A stretch of 64,000 nt of DNA from Spirosoma fluviale (lineage in GTDB: Bacteria; Bacteroidota; Bacteroidia; Cytophagales; Spirosomataceae), in assembly GCF_900230225.1 (NCBI RefSeq), contig NZ_OCNH01000001.1, positions 1,984,001 to 2,048,000 of the forward strand. The letters are read 5' to 3'. Shown here piece after piece: positions 34,030-44,043 of the stretch. The notes beneath the pieces were generated by a model. That model was not told where the DNA came from, searched no databases, and saw nothing but the letters and a program-made list of their open reading frames with translations. Within the stretch, counting starts at the first letter, position 1. Each line of letters begins with the position of its first letter. A program made the translations under genes and the position numbers.

Positions 34030-36456
34030 ATGATGCGCACAAGCGGACAGATGGGTGGTATAACGAGAATTGGTTTAGTGGTAGTCTTATCGGTAGCGGT
34101 ATATTCGTGGAGTTGGGCGCAGACTATTACCTGCACGAGCGTGCTAAAAGGACAAATTCTGGGGCAGGACAACCGCCAGCCGCTCGTTGGGGCAACCCTT
34201 TACGTTCGGGAGTTAAAAACGGGTGCCGTTTCTGATTCAGCGGGTTATTTTCAACTCGGTCAGCTTTGTTCGGGTACGTACACGATCGACTACCAGTTTA
34301 TTGGTTATAAAACCATCACACAGTCAATCGTTATAAAGCAGGAACCACTGGTTATCCTGAATACGGTTTCACTGGTCCCTGACAATAAAACCTTACAGGA
34401 GGTTGTCGTGACCGAACACCGGTCCGAAGCTCAGCAACTGCTACAAACGCAGGTGAGTTTGTCGGGGGCGGCTCTCGACCAGACGAGGGGGCAATCACTG
34501 GGCGAGAGCTTGAAGGCACTTACCGGATTGTACTCCATTCAAACCGGCCCCAGTATCTCGAAACCGGTCATTCACGGACTGTATAGCAATCGAATCATTA
34601 TTCTGAATAACGGCATCCGGCAGGAAGACCAGCAATGGGGGACTGAACACGCCCCACAGGTCGATCAGTTTCTGGCGTCCCGGCTAACGGTGATCAAAGG
34701 AGCAGCCAGCATTCGCTACGGGTCCGACGCTATTGGGGGCGTTATATTGGTAGAACCCAGCGCCATGCCCACGCAGCCGGGTATTCGGGCCGAGGTGAAT
34801 CTGGTTGGCGCGACGAACGGGCGAATGGGCGTCGTTTCGGGTATGGTAGAAGGGGCCTTCGATCGGAAACTTACCGGATTGAGCTGGCGATTGCAGGGAA
34901 CCCTGAAACGGTCAGGCTACGTCAAAACGCCGAACTATTACCTGGAAAATACCAGCTACCACGAAAACAACTTTTCCGGCGATCTGCATTACGATCACAA
35001 AAACTTCGGTATCGAGTTGTTTTACAGTCAGTTCGATACGAAAGTAGGGCTGTTTACGGGTGCTCAGGTGGGTAGTCTGGCCGATCTGTACACGGCCATC
35101 AGTCGGCCGGAGCCGCTGGTGAAGCCGGACTTTTCCTATTCGCTGGACCGACCGTATCAGGCGGTTCAGCATGATTTGTTCAAAGGGCGTGCGCATCTGC
35201 ATTTGCCAAAAGGAGGCACCCTAACCGCAACGGTTGCCCGGCAGCAAAATACCCGCCGGGAGTATGATTACGTGTCGTTTAGCGGGATAACGACGCCCGA
35301 ACTGTACCTGAAATTAGTTACCCATACCGCCGATCTGGTCTGGGAGCATGCACCGATCAGGACCCAATCGGGTGGTCAGGTGGGTCAATGGTCGGGAAGT
35401 GTGGGGTTTAACGGAATCACGCAGGGCAACGTGCGGCAGTACCTGTTCCTGATCCCTAATTTCCGAAATTACGGAGCCGGGTTATTTGCCATAGAGCGCT
35501 ACGCGGTGGGTCGCCTGACGCTGGAGGGCGGGTTACGCTATGACTACCGATGGTTACGGGCCTACTTCCTCGATGAAGTTACCAGGAAGACCTATTACAC
35601 AACCCACAACTGGCAAAACGCCAACGGGTCGCTGGGCATAGCGTACCAGCTTCGGCCCGAGCTAACCCTGACCGGAAACCTGAGCACTGCCTGGCGGGCT
35701 CCCAATGTCGCTGATTTATATTCCAACGGACTGCATCAGAGTGCCGTTGCCTACGAGCGGGGGAACCCCAACTTACGGCCTGAACAGGCGTTGAACAGTA
35801 ATCTGGTGCTAGCCTATGTCGGCAAACGGCTAAGTGGCGAGATTGGTGTATATTCTAATCGGATCGATAATTACATCTACCTCAAGCCCGATTCGGTACC
35901 CGTTGTCCGGCAGCGGGGCGCTTTCCCCTCCTACACGTACGATCAGGTGCGGGCTACGTTTCGGGGTGTCGATGCTTCCCTGACGTACAAGTTTACGGAA
36001 CAGTTGGCCTTTACGACGAAAAATTCGCTCTTATTCGCCTACAACAAAACGGATCGCGATTACCTGGTTTTTATTCCGCCCAACCGCTCCGACAATAGTT
36101 TACGATATGACTGGTCCCGGTGGGGAAAACTGGCCAAGCCCTATGTGTCGGTAACCGGATTGTACGTGGCCCGGCAAAACAGAGCCCCATCCGTTACCAC
36201 CCGGCAGGAAAACGGGGCGGTCATCTTTACCGGCGATTTCGCCCCGCCACCCCCTGCCTATTTTCTGTTGGGGGCTGAGGTTGGTTTTCAGACTCAACTG
36301 GGAAAGCAGCCACTCAGTGTTATCCTGAGTGGTACCAACCTTGCCAATGTGGCCTACCGCGATTACCTGAACCGCTTCCGGTATTTCGCCGACGAGCCCG
36401 GTCGTAATATCCTGCTCAAAGTAAAACTGCCGCTGGCGTTTCCCAAAAGGACGTAA
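34030..36456 (+). CDS. TonB-dependent outer-membrane receptor
   Basis: 808 residues: signal peptide to about residue 30 (WSWAQ), a carboxypeptidase-regulatory-like domain (LKGQILGQDNRQPLVGATLYVREL...DSAGYFQL), plug domain (LQEVVVTEHRSEAQQL, GQSLGESLKALTGLYSIQTGPSISKPVIHGLYSNRIIILNNGIRQEDQQWG...IRYGSDAIGGVILVEP) and a 22-strand barrel with an aromatic C-terminal strand. Length and the type of plug resemble metal or small-ligand receptors rather than SusC. Downstream is a lipoprotein that often accompanies such receptors; upstream lies a palindromic operator. Confidence 0.92.
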   Translation: MMRTSGQMGGITRIGLVVVLSVAVYSWSWAQTITCTSVLKGQILGQDNRQPLVGATLYVRELKTGAVSDSAGYFQLGQLCSGTYTIDYQFIGYKTITQSIVIKQEPLVILNTVSLVPDNKTLQEVVVTEHRSEAQQLLQTQVSLSGAALDQTRGQSLGESLKALTGLYSIQTGPSISKPVIHGLYSNRIIILNNGIRQEDQQWGTEHAPQVDQFLASRLTVIKGAASIRYGSDAIGGVILVEPSAMPTQPGIRAEVNLVGATNGRMGVVSGMVEGAFDRKLTGLSWRLQGTLKRSGYVKTPNYYLENTSYHENNFSGDLHYDHKNFGIELFYSQFDTKVGLFTGAQVGSLADLYTAISRPEPLVKPDFSYSLDRPYQAVQHDLFKGRAHLHLPKGGTLTATVARQQNTRREYDYVSFSGITTPELYLKLVTHTADLVWEHAPIRTQSGGQVGQWSGSVGFNGITQGNVRQYLFLIPNFRNYGAGLFAIERYAVGRLTLEGGLRYDYRWLRAYFLDEVTRKTYYTTHNWQNANGSLGIAYQLRPELTLTGNLSTAWRAPNVADLYSNGLHQSAVAYERGNPNLRPEQALNSNLVLAYVGKRLSGEIGVYSNRIDNYIYLKPDSVPVVRQRGAFPSYTYDQVRATFRGVDASLTYKFTEQLAFTTKNSLLFAYNKTDRDYLVFIPPNRSDNSLRYDWSRWGKLAKPYVSVTGLYVARQNRAPSVTTRQENGAVIFTGDFAPPPPAYFLLGAEVGFQTQLGKQPLSVILSGTNLANVAYRDYLNRFRYFADEPGRNILLKVKLPLAFPKRT

Positions 36457-36507
36457 CCCAATTCAATTGCTTATCAACAACCTGTATTCCAATAAATCTC
36501 AACTACC

Positions 36508-37065
36508 ATGATGTACACCCGGAAGCCATTCATGTTTATCGCTTTCCTTACTCTCCTTGCCGGAGCCTGCAAAAATGACGAAGCGAACGTAGCCCCAACA
36601 GACGATAACGAGGCTATTACGACCGTCACACTCACGCTCACCAACAAAGCGGTGCCCACCGAAATCGTCACCGCAACGATTGACAACCTCAACACCACCG
36701 CCGACTTCAGCAAGGCAACCCTGAATTTGAAAGCCAACACCACCTACACGGGTGTCGTGACACTGCTGGATAAAACGAAAACCCCCGCGCTCGATGCGAC
36801 GGCGGAGATCCGGGAGAAAGCAAATGAGCACCTGTTTGTCTATACCCCCAGCACAGGGCTAAGCCTGACCGTTACCCTGACTGATCGAGACACCAATCCG
36901 GCACCGGGGCCGTACCCCATTGGCCTTGCCACTGAAATGAAGACCGGTGCAGCCAGTTCCGGCAAACTGAAACTAGTCTTACGCCATCAGCCCGACACCA
37001 AGAACGGAACCGCCACACCCGGCACGTCTGATTTGGATACGGACTTTACGATTGCGATTCAATAA
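36508..37065 (+). CDS. Receptor-associated lipoprotein
   Basis: 185 residues; lipoprotein signal with lipobox LAGAC. The mature protein is beta-rich: AITTVTLTLTN, LNLKANTTYTGVVTLLDKT, HLFVYTPSTGLSLTVTLTDRDTN, PIGLATEMKTGAASSGKLKLVLRHQPDTK. Bacteroidota encode such proteins, often named 'type 1 periplasmic-binding fold', next to TonB receptors. Starts 51 bp after the receptor, so probably co-transcribed and co-regulated. Role likely surface or periplasmic ligand handling (inference). Confidence 0.8.
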   Translation: MMYTRKPFMFIAFLTLLAGACKNDEANVAPTDDNEAITTVTLTLTNKAVPTEIVTATIDNLNTTADFSKATLNLKANTTYTGVVTLLDKTKTPALDATAEIREKANEHLFVYTPSTGLSLTVTLTDRDTNPAPGPYPIGLATEMKTGAASSGKLKLVLRHQPDTKNGTATPGTSDLDTDFTIAIQ

Positions 37066-37082
37066 CCTGAAGCGGAATGCAA

Positions 37083-37119
37083 AAAAAAGACCTGATTCGT
37101 ATAGAATCAGGTCTTTTTT
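37083..37119. terminator. Bidirectional terminator
   Basis: AAAAAAGACCTGATTC and GAATCAGGTCTTTTTT, perfect 16-bp stem with GTATA loop; works for the lipoprotein gene on + and tRNA-Met on -. Confidence 0.9.
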
Positions 37120-37121
37120 CG

Positions 37122-37198
37122 TGGTAGCGGGGAGCAGGATCGAACTGCCGACCTTAGGGTTATGAATCCTACGCTCTAACCATCTGAGCTACCCCGCC
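37122..37198 (-). tRNA. tRNA-Met (anticodon CAT)
   Basis: Minus strand, 77 nt with encoded CCA. Acceptor GGCGGGG pairs with CCCCGCT (one G.T), D arm GCTCAGATGGTTAGAGC, anticodon loop TTCATAA, T arm GTCGGCAGTTCGATCCTGC region. Acceptor and loop look like elongator Met; a lysidine-type tRNA-Ile(CAT) cannot be fully excluded. Confidence 0.93.
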
Positions 37199-37209
37199 GT
37201 TTCGTTTCA

Positions 37210-37240
37210 CAAAAGTAAGGAAAATTCGGCTCCGCGCAAA
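37210..37240 (-). promoter_or_regulatory. Promoter TTTG-N19-TACTTTTG for tRNA-Met
   Basis: On the minus strand -33 TTTG at 37237-37240, exact 19-bp spacer, -7 TACTTTTG at 37210-37217, just upstream of the tRNA. Confidence 0.85.
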
Positions 37241-37248
37241 TAAAGCCG

Positions 37249-37280
37249 TTGACTTTCGCAAAAAAAATCGTTTACCTTTG
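37249..37280 (+). promoter_or_regulatory. Promoter TTG-N21-TACCTTTG for the START-like gene
   Basis: -33 TTG at 37249-37251, -7 TACCTTTG at 37273-37280; 32 bp from the ATG. Divergent from and interleaved with the tRNA-Met promoter. Confidence 0.7.
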
Positions 37281-37312
37281 CCAAGTACCCTTTTTTCCTA
37301 AGCATATACATT

Positions 37313-37705
37313 ATGGAGAAATTTAAGTTTATTACTGAATACGAACTTCGGGCATCTCCCAAAATGCTGTTCCCCTATATCAGCACGGCTTCCGGTCTAT
37401 CGCAATGGTTTGCCAGCAAGGTAAATACCATGCCGGAGCAGCGGTTTGATTTTCAGTGGGACAACGAAAGCCACATAGCGCGGCAGGTTTCCATGCGGCA
37501 GAACAAAGGGGTGCGATTTGAGTTCCTCGATACCGATGAAGATGGCAGTGATAATAACTACGTAGATTTTCGGGTCGACCAGAGCGAATTGACGCAATCC
37601 ACCTTTCTGCGGGTAACCGACTATTCAAATACGACCGATCCGGAAGAGCTTCAGGACCTCTGGGACGGGCTAATGGATAAGCTCAAAGAGATCGTTGGCA
37701 GTTAA
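37313..37705 (+). CDS. START-like (SRPBCC) domain protein
   Basis: 130 residues, compact: FITEYELRASPKMLFPYISTASGLSQWFASKVN at the N-terminus and a C-terminal helix DLWDGLMDKLKEIVG, the SRPBCC helix-grip layout. One such protein is common in Bacteroidota; ligand and role unknown. Cytoplasmic. It precedes the LptF/G permease gene by about 105 bp and may be co-transcribed. Confidence 0.88.
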   Translation: MEKFKFITEYELRASPKMLFPYISTASGLSQWFASKVNTMPEQRFDFQWDNESHIARQVSMRQNKGVRFEFLDTDEDGSDNNYVDFRVDQSELTQSTFLRVTDYSNTTDPEELQDLWDGLMDKLKEIVGS

Positions 37706-37810
37706 AAAAAGTTAAGGAAGGCTGATGATGGAACCGCAAAGGTGTTCCCGTACGTATACATAGGTAGCCAGTATCCTGAATCGTCGGGGCCGTTCGTTCG
37801 GTACAGCAGC

Positions 37811-39310
37811 ATGAAGAAAATAGATAAACTAGTACTAGGCTCTTTTTGGGGGCCGTTTTTTTTAACCCTGGGCGTCGTCATCTTTATCTTCCTGATGCGA
37901 CTCCTGATGTTTTATATCGACGAGTTCGTTTCCAAAGACCTCGACCTGGCTACGTTTGGCCGTCTGCTCTTCTATTTTTCCCTGTTGACAATCCCAACGG
38001 CTCTGCCGCTGGCCGTACTGTTGTCTTCATTAATGACGTTTGGTAATCTGGGCGAATTCTTTGAACTCACCGCCCTCAAAAGCGCCGGTATTTCTCTTAC
38101 CCGCGCCATGCGTCCGCTGCTGATCGTGGCCGTTGGCATCAGCGCGTTTTCGTTCTGGTTCAACAACTCGGTCGCCCCCTGGGCCAACCTTAAGGGATAC
38201 AGCCTACTCTACGATATTAAAACTGCCAAAGCTACCTTAAACCTGAAGGAAGGCATTTTTTACAATGACCTGCCAGGCTACAGCATTAAAGTTGACCGTA
38301 AACTAAAAGCCGAAAAAGGAAGTACGACCGGCGATCTTCTCAAAGGGCTGGTTATTTATAAGCACCCCACCAGTGGACTGGAGTCGGGTAACCGCGAAAT
38401 AATCCTGGCCGACTCCGGTCGTATGTATACGGACAAAGACCGAACTTACCTTGTTTTTCAGCTTTTTAACGGCAACGATTACCAGGAATATTCCGATAAC
38501 AGCATCAGTTACGCCAGTAGCGGGCCAACACCACAGGGTGCCCAGTTTATGCGGAATGGGTTTAAGGATTATAAACTCGTAATTAGTCTGGAGTCATTCG
38601 GGATTAAACGAACCGATGAAAATCAGTTCGAATACCACGAATACATGAAAGACCTGAAGCAACTCTCGGCCCTGACTGATTCGTTGCGGAAAGATTACAC
38701 CAATACCAGCCTGAGCGTGGCCGGAAACTCCCGGCAATATTATAACTATCAGTTTAAATCCGACGTTATCCTGAAGCAGAAAGTGCTAAAGGATGGGAAG
38801 TGGGTCGACTCACTGCTGGCTGCTTACAAAATACCCCAGCATGAACTGGCGCAAATCGCCCTGAATCAGGCTCAGAATATTTTGTCGTACTCTACCTCGA
38901 ACGTTACCTACCTCACCGAAAAAGAAAAAAACGTCTGGCGCTACCAGTTAGAAAGTCACCATAAATTTACGCAGGCCATTTCTGTCTTCGTTATGTTTTT
39001 GATTGGCGCGTCGATGGGGGCCATTATCAAGAAAGGTGGTTTTGGTTTACCAGTGCTCATTGCCATCGTCTTCTTCATTTTCCTGTATATATTGACCATC
39101 GCGGGCGATAAGTATGCTAAAGACGGTCTGCTCTGGGTGCCCATTGGTGCCTGGCTGGCGAACATCGTCCTGTTTCCGTTTGGCCTGTTGTTAATGCAGC
39201 GTGCCCGGCACGATTCCCGCCTATTCGATAAAGATGTGTACATCATTGCCTGGGAGCGGCTCAAAAAGCGATTCGACAAACGGAATACGTTAGTGAGGAG
39301 TGAGGAGTGA
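37811..39310 (+). CDS. LptF/LptG-family permease
   Basis: 499 residues from the ATG at 37811 (frame opens at 37742). Membrane segments at both ends: [77 protein letters not shown], and a C-terminal trio around [27 protein letters not shown] large beta-jellyroll periplasmic domain lies between. This is the fold of the LPS-export permeases that pair with LptB and pass LPS toward LptA. Only one permease is seen, as is usual when F and G are unlinked; which of the two it is cannot be told. Confidence 0.92.
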   Translation: MKKIDKLVLGSFWGPFFLTLGVVIFIFLMRLLMFYIDEFVSKDLDLATFGRLLFYFSLLTIPTALPLAVLLSSLMTFGNLGEFFELTALKSAGISLTRAMRPLLIVAVGISAFSFWFNNSVAPWANLKGYSLLYDIKTAKATLNLKEGIFYNDLPGYSIKVDRKLKAEKGSTTGDLLKGLVIYKHPTSGLESGNREIILADSGRMYTDKDRTYLVFQLFNGNDYQEYSDNSISYASSGPTPQGAQFMRNGFKDYKLVISLESFGIKRTDENQFEYHEYMKDLKQLSALTDSLRKDYTNTSLSVAGNSRQYYNYQFKSDVILKQKVLKDGKWVDSLLAAYKIPQHELAQIALNQAQNILSYSTSNVTYLTEKEKNVWRYQLESHHKFTQAISVFVMFLIGASMGAIIKKGGFGLPVLIAIVFFIFLYILTIAGDKYAKDGLLWVPIGAWLANIVLFPFGLLLMQRARHDSRLFDKDVYIIAWERLKKRFDKRNTLVRSEE

Positions 39311-39375
39311 GGAGTGGTGCTCCGGCACCTATCAGTCGAAACTTGCCATTTACTATATTTATCGACACTTTTTGC

Positions 39376-39383
39376 TATCTTTG
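39376..39383 (+). promoter_or_regulatory. -7 promoter box for rpsO
   Basis: TATCTTTG, exact TAnnTTTG, 40 bp before the rpsO ATG. Just upstream (39290-39315) are three tandem GTGAGGA units. Confidence 0.6.
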
Positions 39384-39423
39384 CACCCGAATTCATTTTA
39401 TTAATCAAATTAGCTGTCTGAAG

Positions 39424-39699
39424 ATGTATCTAACGACCGAAAAAAAGCAGGAGATCTTCTCCACCTCGGGCCATGCCAAAAGTGCAACGGACACCGGGTC
39501 GGCCGAATCCCAGATCGCGCTGTTCACTTACCGGATCAGTCATTTAACTGAGCACCTGAAAGTTCACAAGCACGATTACGGCACACAACTGGGTCTGTTG
39601 AAATTAGTTGGTAAGCGTCGTCGCCTGCTGAACTACTTACTTAAAAAGGATATCACGCGGTACCGGGCCATCCTGGCTGCGCTGGGACTCCGGAAGTAA
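39424..39699 (+). CDS. rpsO: 30S ribosomal protein S15
   Basis: 91 residues from the ATG at 39424: [72 protein letters not shown] is diagnostic of S15, which binds the 16S rRNA central domain. It precedes pnp as in many bacteria, but here a terminator lies between them. Confidence 0.97.
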   Translation: MYLTTEKKQEIFSTSGHAKSATDTGSAESQIALFTYRISHLTEHLKVHKHDYGTQLGLLKLVGKRRRLLNYLLKKDITRYRAILAALGLRK

Positions 39700-39717
39700 T
39701 TGGGTCACCCCAAAAAA

Positions 39718-39752
39718 GGGAATCTACCACACAGTAGATTCCCTCATTTTTG
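39718..39752 (+). terminator. Terminator after rpsO
   Basis: GGGAATCTAC / GTAGATTCCC stem with CACACA loop, then TCATTTTTGTTG. Some transcription could continue into pnp. Confidence 0.75.
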
Positions 39753-39807
39753 TTGTTTCTACTTGGACTAGACGTGGTGCAAACCCTTGCTGGACACAAC
39801 GAGTAAA

Positions 39808-39823
39808 CCGGTTTTCGAACCGG
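39808..39823 (+). promoter_or_regulatory. UUCG tetraloop hairpin in the pnp leader
   Basis: CCGGTT-TTCG-AACCGG, 43 bp before the pnp ATG. In other bacteria pnp leaders carry hairpins cut by RNase III for autoregulation; the same role here is inference. Confidence 0.45.
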
Positions 39824-39865
39824 CGCGGTTTAAAGCTGTAAGAAGACGTATTCAAAATCTGTTGT

Positions 39866-41992
39866 ATGTTTGAAATCACCACGCAATCCGTTGCGCTGCC
39901 CGACGGGCGGGAAATTACCATCGAAACCGGCAAACTGGCCCGACAGGCCGACGGCGCGGTGGTTGTACGGTTAGGCGACACCATGCTGTTGGCCACCGTC
40001 GTATCAAGTAAAGACGCCAAAGAGGGCGTTGACTTTCTTCCTCTATCCGTTGATTACCAGGAGAAATTCGCATCGGCTGGCCGGATTCCGGGTAGCTTCC
40101 AACGGCGCGAAGGTCGGTTGGGTGATCACGAAATCCTGATTAGCCGTTTAGTAGACCGTGCTCTGCGGCCTATCTTCCCCGATAACTACCACGCTGACAC
40201 GCAGGTAATGATCACGTTGATCTCTGCGGACCCTGAAGTGCAGCCCGATGCGCTGGCTGCTTTGGCTGCTTCGTCGGCGCTGGCGGTATCCAATATTCCG
40301 TTTAACGGGCCTATCTCTGAAGTACGCGTTGCTAAAATCGACGGCCAGTACAAGATTAACCCGAAGACCTCTGAGCTGGAGCGCGCAACCATCGACCTCA
40401 TCGTAGCAGCTACCGAAAAAGATATTTGCATGGTGGAAGGCGAAATGGACGAATGTTCAGAAGCCGAAGTTGTGGAAGCTATTAAAGTAGCTCACGACGC
40501 CATCAAAGTACAATGCCAGGCGCAGAAAGAACTCGAAGCTAAAGTGGGTAAGACCGTCAAGCGGGAATATAACCACGAAACGCACGACGAAGACCTCCGG
40601 GCCGCTGTACGCGTGGCTACCTACGACAAAATCTATGCGGTAGCCCAGTTGCAGAACCCAAGTAAGAAAGGCCGTTCGGAAGGCTTCAAAGCCGTTCGTG
40701 ACGAGTATTTAGCTTCATTCCCGGAAGGAGCAGAGGTTAACGTTGGTCTGATAAAAACCTACTTCCACGACCTCGAATGGGAAGCCTCCCGTCGGTTAGT
40801 ACTCGACGAGCGGACCCGTTTGGATGGCCGGAAGCTGGATCAGATTCGTCAAATCTCGGCTGAAGTTGGGTATCTGCCCGGTCCACACGGATCGGCGTTG
40901 TTCACCCGCGGTGAAACCCAGTCGCTGACAACCGTAACGCTCGGTACCAAAACGGATGAGCAGATCGTGGATCAGACGATGTACCAGGGGTACAGTAAAT
41001 TCCTGTTACATTATAATTTTCCCGGTTTCTCGACCGGCGAAGTGAAGCCTAACCGGGGAGCTGGCCGTCGTGAAATTGGTCACGGAAACCTGGCGCACCG
41101 TTCGTTGAAGAAAGTGCTGCCGCCTGCCGAAGAGAATCCATACACCATCCGGATCGTATCCGACATCCTCGAATCGAACGGCTCGTCGTCTATGGCAACC
41201 GTTTGCGCTGGTACACTGGCTCTGATGGATGCCGGGATCAAGATCAAGGCTCCCGTTGCCGGTATTGCCATGGGCCTTATTTCGGATGGTGACAAATACG
41301 CCGTTCTATCCGACATCCTGGGCGATGAAGATCACCTGGGCGATATGGACTTCAAAGTTACGGGAACCGAAAAAGGGATCGTGGCTTGCCAGATGGACCT
41401 GAAAGTGGATGGTCTGTCGTATGAAGTGCTGGCTCAGGCCCTGGAGCAGGCGCGTTTAGGCCGTCTGCATATCCTCGGAGAGATGAAGAAAGGCCTGTCT
41501 GATGTTCGCTCTGACCTGAAACCACATGCACCCCGTGCTATGGTTATCAAAATCGATACCAACCAGATTGGTGCCGTTATCGGACCCGGCGGTAAAGTTG
41601 TTCAGGATATCCAGAAAGATTCCGGTGCCGTTGTGAACATCGACGAGCATGACAATGCGGGTTGGGTCAGCATTTTTGCTACCAGCAAAGAAAGCATGGA
41701 TAAAGCCGTTTCCCGCGTGAAAGGTATCGTTGCGGTTCCCGAAGTAGGTGAAACGTATGTCGGCAAAGTGAAGACGATCCAGCCTTTTGGTGCTTTCGTC
41801 GAATTCATGCCGGGTAAAGATGGTCTTTTGCACATTTCCGAGATTAAGTGGGAGCGTCTGGAAACCATGGACGGTGTCCTGCAGGTCGGTGAAGAGGTGA
41901 CGGTAAAGTTGATTGACGTGGATAAAAAGACCGGAAAGTACCGTTTGTCGCGTAAAGTTTTGCTGCCGAAGCCAGAGAACAAAAATGCGTAA
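39866..41992 (+). CDS. pnp: Polynucleotide phosphorylase
   Basis: 708 residues: two RNase PH-like domains ([103 protein letters not shown]), then KH ([29 protein letters not shown]) and S1 ([33 protein letters not shown]). Degrades RNA 3' to 5' with phosphate; substrate access may meet the long 3' hairpins seen here. Confidence 0.98.
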   Translation: MFEITTQSVALPDGREITIETGKLARQADGAVVVRLGDTMLLATVVSSKDAKEGVDFLPLSVDYQEKFASAGRIPGSFQRREGRLGDHEILISRLVDRALRPIFPDNYHADTQVMITLISADPEVQPDALAALAASSALAVSNIPFNGPISEVRVAKIDGQYKINPKTSELERATIDLIVAATEKDICMVEGEMDECSEAEVVEAIKVAHDAIKVQCQAQKELEAKVGKTVKREYNHETHDEDLRAAVRVATYDKIYAVAQLQNPSKKGRSEGFKAVRDEYLASFPEGAEVNVGLIKTYFHDLEWEASRRLVLDERTRLDGRKLDQIRQISAEVGYLPGPHGSALFTRGETQSLTTVTLGTKTDEQIVDQTMYQGYSKFLLHYNFPGFSTGEVKPNRGAGRREIGHGNLAHRSLKKVLPPAEENPYTIRIVSDILESNGSSSMATVCAGTLALMDAGIKIKAPVAGIAMGLISDGDKYAVLSDILGDEDHLGDMDFKVTGTEKGIVACQMDLKVDGLSYEVLAQALEQARLGRLHILGEMKKGLSDVRSDLKPHAPRAMVIKIDTNQIGAVIGPGGKVVQDIQKDSGAVVNIDEHDNAGWVSIFATSKESMDKAVSRVKGIVAVPEVGETYVGKVKTIQPFGAFVEFMPGKDGLLHISEIKWERLETMDGVLQVGEEVTVKLIDVDKKTGKYRLSRKVLLPKPENKNA

Positions 41993-42025
41993 GTCATTGT
42001 TACTTTTTCGTGTAATGCATCGTCA

Positions 42026-42033
42026 TACGTTTG
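42026..42033 (+). promoter_or_regulatory. -7 box upstream of rpoD
   Basis: TACGTTTG, exact TAnnTTTG, 35 bp before the ATG; -33 region is CTTT rather than TTTG. Suggests rpoD reads its own promoter. Confidence 0.5.
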
Positions 42034-42067
42034 CGTTATATAGTCACTCCACCGGGGACAACGGATT

Positions 42068-42931
42068 ATGAGACAGCTAAAAATTTCAAAACAGATAACC
42101 AATCGCGAGAGCCAGTCGTTAGACAAGTACTTGCAGGAGATTGGTAAGGTGGACCTGCTTACGCCTGATGAGGAAGTAACGCTGGCCCAGAAAATTCGGG
42201 AAGGTGACCAATTGTCGCTGGAGCGATTAACGAAAGCAAACCTGCGTTTCGTTGTGTCGGTTGCCAAACAGTATCAAAATCAGGGTTTATCGTTAGGTGA
42301 CCTGATTAACGAAGGGAACCTTGGGTTGATTAAGGCTGCTCAGCGCTTCGACGAAACGCGCGGATTTAAATTTATCTCGTACGCCGTCTGGTGGATTCGT
42401 CAGTCTATTCTTCAGGCACTGGCCGAACAGTCCCGTATTGTGCGTCTGCCCCTTAACCGGGTTGGCTCACTGAACAAAATCTCGAAGACCTTCTCCGATC
42501 TGGAGCAAAAATTTGAGCGGGAGCCGTCGCCGGAAGAACTGGCAGCCGTACTTGAGATCTCAGCCGCTGAAGTGGTTGATACACTCAAGATTTCGGGGCG
42601 TCACGTATCCATGGATGCGCCCTTCGTTCAGGGTGAAGAAAACAGCCTGCTCGATGTACTTGAAAACGATGGCGAAGACAAACCCGATTCGGGCCTGATC
42701 AACGATTCGTTGCGAAAAGAAGTACAGCGCGCTCTCTCGACGCTTACCCAGCGCGAGGCCGATGTGATTACACTTTACTTCGGTTTGAATGGCGAACACG
42801 CTATGACACTCGAAGAGATTGGCGAAAAGTTCAATCTAACCCGTGAACGGGTTCGGCAGATAAAAGAAAAAGCCATTCGTCGTCTGCGCCATACCTCACG
42901 GTCGAAAGCGTTGAAGACGTATCTGGGCTAA
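42068..42931 (+). CDS. rpoD: Primary sigma factor RpoD (short Bacteroidota type)
   Basis: 287 residues, lacking region 1.1 and the long non-conserved insert of E. coli RpoD. Region 1.2 [18 protein letters not shown]; region 2 [60 protein letters not shown]; region 3; region 4 HTH ([28 protein letters not shown]). Known as sigma-ABfr type, it reads TTTG/TAnnTTTG promoters, which occur repeatedly in this window. A rho-independent hairpin follows (42950-42983). Confidence 0.96.
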   Translation: MRQLKISKQITNRESQSLDKYLQEIGKVDLLTPDEEVTLAQKIREGDQLSLERLTKANLRFVVSVAKQYQNQGLSLGDLINEGNLGLIKAAQRFDETRGFKFISYAVWWIRQSILQALAEQSRIVRLPLNRVGSLNKISKTFSDLEQKFEREPSPEELAAVLEISAAEVVDTLKISGRHVSMDAPFVQGEENSLLDVLENDGEDKPDSGLINDSLRKEVQRALSTLTQREADVITLYFGLNGEHAMTLEEIGEKFNLTRERVRQIKEKAIRRLRHTSRSKALKTYLG

Positions 42932-42949
42932 GATTCCTGTTTGCTTGTG

Positions 42950-42983
42950 AAAACGGCTCCTGCGAAAGTGGGCGCCGTTTTTT
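42950..42983 (+). terminator. Terminator after rpoD
   Basis: AAAACGGC (42950-42957) with GCCGTTTT (42974-42981) and then T run to 42983. Confidence 0.75.
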
Positions 42984-43087
42984 ATTTTAACAACTTATTA
43001 ACCGTTTACAAAAAACTACATTCGGTACTCAATTAGCCATTTTACCTTTAGTGGTCTACTTACCACACAGCCGCTAAAAAGCCACTG

Positions 43088-44029
43088 ATGTTAGGGAAAA
43101 TTGCCACCGTGCTGGGTCGCCTATACACGTTCTTGCTATCACTTGTTGTTGCTTTAATTCTGAGCGTGGCAACCTGGGGTATGTGGCAATACTACCAGGA
43201 TGTACGCCTATTGGATGATTTTTCCAGAAAGGCAAGGCCAGTAACCGTAGCGATTACCAACGCTGAGCAAAAACAGCGTTCCTGGCAGGATGTGTTTAGT
43301 AATAGTACGTACTTAACCGTCGAGTATCAGGGAAAAGCCTACCCCTGTCGCTTTGTCATGGATAGTGGTTATGTAGGGAGTGGAGATCGGGTGAAATTAC
43401 TCTACCATCCAGACTACGATAGTTTTCGGCAACCGCGAGCCGTCCTGAAATTTGATGAATCGAATCGAAAGTCCCGATTGATCGAGTGGTCTTCCATTCG
43501 GGATTTCAGCCCTTCGAATCGGTTGCTGCTGCTGTGTATGCTTTTGTCTACAGCATCGTTCTTTTTTAGTTCAGGCCTGATCGGTAGCCTAATTCCTATT
43601 CCTTTCTTACAAACCATCGCCCGCTTCTTGTTTGTTCTGGCGCTTGGGTGTGCTGCTATCTTTTTTACGTATGATACCATTGCTTATTTTAACTATTACC
43701 AGCTTCTGAATAAAGAAGGTCAGTCTGTTTCCGTACCGGTCCTGGCTACCAACAGGAAGGCTCATGGGCGTAAGTACAATTGGTACACCTACGAGGCAAC
43801 TGTCCGGCATCAGGGTCAGGAGCGGATAGTGCCCATTAGTGAGGATGACTTTGATGCTCTATCGTCATCGCTCCCCGGCTCAGTGACGGTTCGCTACGTT
43901 GCCGCTGTTGATGATCTGATGGCTGACGATTTTACACCTGATTATTGGGTTATTGTCGTGCCCCTGTTTTTTTATCTGCTTGTTTTCCTGTTTGTTCGCC
44001 CGGCTTATACGGTGACCAGGCAGCGTTGA
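43088..44029 (+). CDS. Membrane protein, DUF3592-like
   Basis: 313 residues. N-terminal membrane segment (FLLSLVVALILSVATW), an extracytoplasmic beta domain (VEYQGKAYPCRFVMDSGYVGSGDRVKLLYHPDYDSF), two middle membrane segments (LLLLCMLLSTASFFFSSG; FLFVLALGCAAIFFTYD), a second similar beta domain (YTYEATVRHQGQERIVPISEDD...SVTVRYV) and a last membrane segment. The two halves look like duplicated DUF3592-type units. Function unknown. Confidence 0.72.
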   Translation: MLGKIATVLGRLYTFLLSLVVALILSVATWGMWQYYQDVRLLDDFSRKARPVTVAITNAEQKQRSWQDVFSNSTYLTVEYQGKAYPCRFVMDSGYVGSGDRVKLLYHPDYDSFRQPRAVLKFDESNRKSRLIEWSSIRDFSPSNRLLLLCMLLSTASFFFSSGLIGSLIPIPFLQTIARFLFVLALGCAAIFFTYDTIAYFNYYQLLNKEGQSVSVPVLATNRKAHGRKYNWYTYEATVRHQGQERIVPISEDDFDALSSSLPGSVTVRYVAAVDDLMADDFTPDYWVIVVPLFFYLLVFLFVRPAYTVTRQR

Positions 44030-44043
44030 TCGTGTAAAGTTGG

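Noticed and set aside
39290..39330. Tandem GTGAGGA units as a mobile or regulatory repeat
   Set aside because: Only three short units at the LptF/G gene end; may be simple slippage.
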